32,321 nt of DNA from JBAZYZ01 sp964361185 (GTDB lineage: Bacteria; Patescibacteriota; Minisyncoccia; Phycocordibacterales; VMEP01): assembly GCA_964361185.1 (NCBI GenBank), contig CAYHZS010000002.1, forward strand, positions 1 through 32,321, read 5' to 3'. The notes beneath the pieces are model-generated. The model saw nothing but the letters and a program-made list of their open reading frames with translations, ran no database searches and was not told where the DNA came from. Each line of letters begins with the position of its first letter. The stretch's first letter is position 1. Made by a program: the position numbers and the translations under genes. Of the stretch, positions 30,652 through 32,321 are shown one piece after another.

Positions 30652-30661
30652 GCGAATTGGC

Positions 30662-30680
30662 CTCCGACGCAGCGTCGGAG
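30662..30680. repeat. 9-bp-arm hairpin after ssb
   Basis: CTCCGACGC, one A, then the perfect complement GCGTCGGAG, 10 bp after the ssb stop. No T run follows, so it may stabilise the mRNA end or partially stop transcription before rpsR. Confidence 0.6.
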
Positions 30681-30694
30681 TCGCTAAACCTTAA

Positions 30695-30799
30695 TCCCTC
30701 CCCACTTTTATTGATTAGTAGTAAGAAATGTGATAGGTTTTAGAAACAAATAAATTTTAAATGGATGATTATAGGTTAATGAATAAAAGTGGGGAGGGA
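30695..30799. repeat. inverted-repeat-bounded element E4 (105 bp) upstream of rpsR
   Basis: TCCCTCCCCACTTTTATT at 30695-30712 is perfectly complementary to 30782-30799, and pairing goes on for about five more bases with one mismatch. The interior GGTTTTAGAAACAAAT is similar to GGTTTTGGTAACAAAT in the minus strand of E2. It fills the gap between ssb and rpsR. Confidence 0.8.
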
Positions 30800-30840
30800 C
30801 ATTATTTTCAAAAACTCGCCTAGCTCGCTCTAGAAAATAT

Positions 30841-31044
30841 ATGAAGAAACAGTGTTACTTCGATTCAAATAACATCAAGCACATCGACTACAAAGATGTC
30901 GAGACTTTGAAGAAATTCATAAATCCGCACGCCCGCATGGTTTCAAAGAGGCGCTCCAGCGTGTCTTCCAAAAATCAGCGTAAGTTGGCTGTTGCCATAA
31001 AGCGTGCCCGTTTTATGGGGCTCCTTCCTTTCGTGGCGAAATAA
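30841..31044 (+). CDS. rpsR: 30S ribosomal protein bS18
   Basis: Forms a heterodimer with bS6 on the 30S platform. The 67 residues match the short form: YFDSNNIKHIDYKDVETLKKFINPHARMVSKRRS and SSKNQRKLAVAIKRARFMGLLPF, the family signature near the end. The N-terminal KKQCYFD has one Cys only, so it is not the zinc-ribbon form. It is separated from ssb by 189 bp holding element E4, wider than usual for this cluster. rplI, often next, is absent. Confidence 0.96.
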   Translation: MKKQCYFDSNNIKHIDYKDVETLKKFINPHARMVSKRRSSVSSKNQRKLAVAIKRARFMGLLPFVAK

Positions 31045-31052
31045 CCAGAAGA

Positions 31053-31080
31053 TCTACGACTCGCGATTTACAAATTACTC
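31053..31080 (-). repeat. heptad array after rpsR
   Basis: TCTACGA, CTCGCGA, TTTACAA and ATTACTC in register; an inverted partner lies at 31125-31145, with the terminator hairpin between them. Confidence 0.65.
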
Positions 31081-31082
31081 TT

Positions 31083-31108
31083 AAAATACCGCCACAAGGC
31101 GGTATTTT
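31083..31108. terminator. hairpin terminator between rpsR and efp
   Basis: AAAATACCGCC pairs with GGCGGTATTTT around a 4-nt loop. The T run is only four bases, but the stem is perfect; it probably serves both convergent genes. Confidence 0.75.
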
Positions 31109-31124
31109 AGCAATTTAAATTTAG

Positions 31125-31151
31125 TTGTAGGTCGTAAGTTGTTGGTTATTT
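31125..31151 (+). repeat. heptad array at the 3' end of efp
   Basis: TTGTAGG, TCGTAAG, TTGTTGG, then TTATTTG, whose first three bases are the complement of the efp stop codon. Confidence 0.7.
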
Positions 31152-31727
31152 GGAGACTCTCTCCGCGTATTCTCCCGTTTCAGTATTAACTCTTACCATT
31201 TCTCCAGCTTCTATGAAGAGAGGAACTGATATCACCGCTCCGGTTTCAAGCGTGACCTGCTTTCCGCCACCCGCGGCGGTATTTCCCTTCATGGAAGGAG
31301 GTGCGTCTTTCACCATCAGTTCCATTTTTATCGGGAGTTTAACTCCTATTATTTTTTCCTCATCTTCGTCATTGGTAAAAACGAGCGCGTCCACCATAGT
31401 GTTCCCTTTAAGAAATTTTGCCTGTGGTCCTATCAGCGATTCTTCCAGCGTAAAGCGCTTGCTGGGGTCATTTGCTTCGGAGAAAGTATATTCACCGCGA
31501 TTAAAGTAGATGAATTTAATCGGCCTTTTTGAAATGTCCGCTTCGCTGACCTTATCGGCGGCGTGGAAGGATATTGAAACAACCCTTCCTGAAAGAAGAC
31601 TCTTTAGCTTAGTCTGGTTCTGAGGCTTTCTCTGCTGGGTTCGGGCGACGTGGTATTCTATAACCTCGTAAGGCTCGCTGTTGTAGATGATAAACTTGCC
31701 CGGTTTGATTTCGTTGTATTCCAGCAT
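31146..31727 (-). CDS. efp: translation elongation factor P with non-canonical tip loop
   Basis: Relieves ribosome stalling at polyproline; 193 residues in three beta-barrel domains. Domain I: MLEYNEIKPGKFIIYNSEPYEVIEYHV; domain II starts near residue 65; domain III ends with GAVISVPLFIEAGEMVRVNTETGEYAERV, the family signature. At the tip, where E. coli has PGKG with modified Lys34, this protein has TQQRKPQNQ; a gapless alignment puts Gln32 at the modified place, flanked by Arg33 and Lys34. No modification enzyme gene is in the window. The start codon directly follows the arm of element E2, without a Shine-Dalgarno sequence. Confidence 0.95.
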   Translation of the reverse strand: MLEYNEIKPGKFIIYNSEPYEVIEYHVARTQQRKPQNQTKLKSLLSGRVVSISFHAADKVSEADISKRPIKFIYFNRGEYTFSEANDPSKRFTLEESLIGPQAKFLKGNTMVDALVFTNDEDEEKIIGVKLPIKMELMVKDAPPSMKGNTAAGGGKQVTLETGAVISVPLFIEAGEMVRVNTETGEYAERVSK

Positions 31728-31828
31728 CCCATTAGAAATTATGATTCATAAATTTGTTACCAAAACCTGTTATCCGTCACAACCTTATCACTCAGTCATT
31801 TTATAGACTTCGTGAATTTCTAACGGGA
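31727..31828. repeat. inverted-repeat-bounded element, copy E2 (102 bp), upstream of efp
   Basis: TCCCATTAGAAATT at 31727-31740 faces AATTTCTAACGGGA at 31815-31828. The arms match E1 except for one base pair that changes on both sides (AAGTT/AACTT in E1, AAATT/AATTT here). On the minus strand the one mismatch becomes a G-U wobble. TATAAA lies inside on the minus strand and could serve efp. Confidence 0.72.
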
Positions 31829-31918
31829 CAAGTAATATTGGGGAATTCTACTTTATTTTTTAAAAATTGCAAATTAAAAATACCCTGATTCAAGATGAGG
31901 CGTTTTTAAGCGGTAAAA

Positions 31919-32321
31919 TTAAATCTCCGCGAATTTTTTGCGGATTTCTTTCAGTAGTTGACTTGAGATTTTGGTATTTTCGCGTAAGTATGTGCGCGCT
32001 GCGTCGTATCCGCGGCCGAGCTTCTCTTCACCGTAAGCATAAGAACCGGCGCCAGCTTTTTGAATGATTCCGAATTTTTCTCCGAGAGCGAGCATCTCTC
32101 CTTCGCGTGATATCCCTTCGCCGAACATAATGTCGAATTCAGTTTCTCTGAAAGGGGAGGCCACTTTATTTTTAACAACCTTGACGCGTGTGCGTGCTCC
32201 GACTGTCTCGTCTCCTTTTTTAATCTGGGCGATGCGTCTTATATCTAGGCGGACAGAAGTGTAGAATTTGAGCGCTTTGCCTCCCGGAGTTGTTTCCGGA
32301 TTGCCGAACATAACGCCAATT
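31919..32321 (-). CDS. recA: RecA recombinase, C-terminal part (5' end outside window)
   Basis: The 3' third of recA, running off the window edge; the frame stays open to 32321 (IGV before MFGNPETTPGGKALKFY). It covers the end of the core with the L2 loop (MFGNPETTPGGKALKFYTSVRLDIRRI), the strands TRVKVVKNKVASPFRETEFDIMFGEGIS, and the C-terminal domain (GEMLALGEKFGIIQKAGAGSYAYGEEKLGRGYDAARTYLREN). The very acidic tail of E. coli RecA is missing, and the protein ends soon after KKFAEI. The Walker motifs lie outside the window. Confidence 0.96.
   Translation of the reverse strand, partial: IGVMFGNPETTPGGKALKFYTSVRLDIRRIAQIKKGDETVGARTRVKVVKNKVASPFRETEFDIMFGEGISREGEMLALGEKFGIIQKAGAGSYAYGEEKLGRGYDAARTYLRENTKISSQLLKEIRKKFAEI

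Overview
The window reads as chromosomal DNA of a streamlined bacterium, most probably a Patescibacteria/CPR member of Parcubacteria type. This placement is inferred, not computed. The reasons are short intergenic gaps, small housekeeping proteins, a type-4-like uracil-DNA glycosylase without its Fe-S cysteines, an EF-P whose tip loop lacks the canonical PGKG, a SIMPL protein and a large Ig-like surface protein, and many promoters whose -10 box lies only about 6-10 nt before the start codon.

Layout. 1-1.9 kb: C-terminal half of an RND efflux pump and a small anchored protein. 2.0-4.4 kb: IPP isomerase and uracil-DNA glycosylase diverging from one compact promoter, a cobalamin adenosyltransferase, tRNA-His and folB. 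4.4-6.6 kb: a thiol-redox block (DedA-like membrane protein, Cys-rich DoxX, DsbA-like CPAC protein, VKOR). 6.6-8.0 kb: an orphan gene on the minus strand and a SIMPL protein. 8.1-9.5 kb: secE-nusG-rplK, ending in a terminator without rplA. 9.6-10.2 kb: an orphan with a degenerate Nudix-like box. 10.2-15.05 kb: a tightly coupled four-gene minus-strand operon (ParB/Srx-like protein, two-domain cytidine-deaminase-like protein, an 803-aa MtrA-like/thymidylate-synthase-like fusion, HAD phosphatase) that diverges from dut. 15.1-21.3 kb: dut, argS, an orphan cassette and ileS. 21.3-24.6 kb: alpha/beta hydrolase, recO and a surface protein. 24.6-29.6 kb: glyS, an AI-2E-family transporter, metG and tatD. 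29.7-31.1 kb: rpsF-ssb-rpsR. The end holds efp and the 3' part of recA on the minus strand.

Three things stand out. First, the 10.2-15.05 kb operon looks like an undescribed pyrimidine-nucleotide system: a TS-like protein that keeps the catalytic Cys but has lost several dUMP-binding residues, beside a CDA-like protein and a HAD phosphatase, back to back with dUTPase. Second, IleS carries a complete histidine-phosphatase domain of about 200 residues, with all catalytic residues intact, inserted in its catalytic body. Third, the region is seeded with two kinds of short repeat: degenerate arrays of exact 7-bp period (unit about TYRTNRG), found between genes in either orientation and also in frame inside at least three proteins, and elements of about 100-126 bp bounded by inverted repeats that sit at gene starts.

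No gene-free stretch exceeds about 200 bp. No CRISPR array, rRNA, insertion sequence or prophage was seen.
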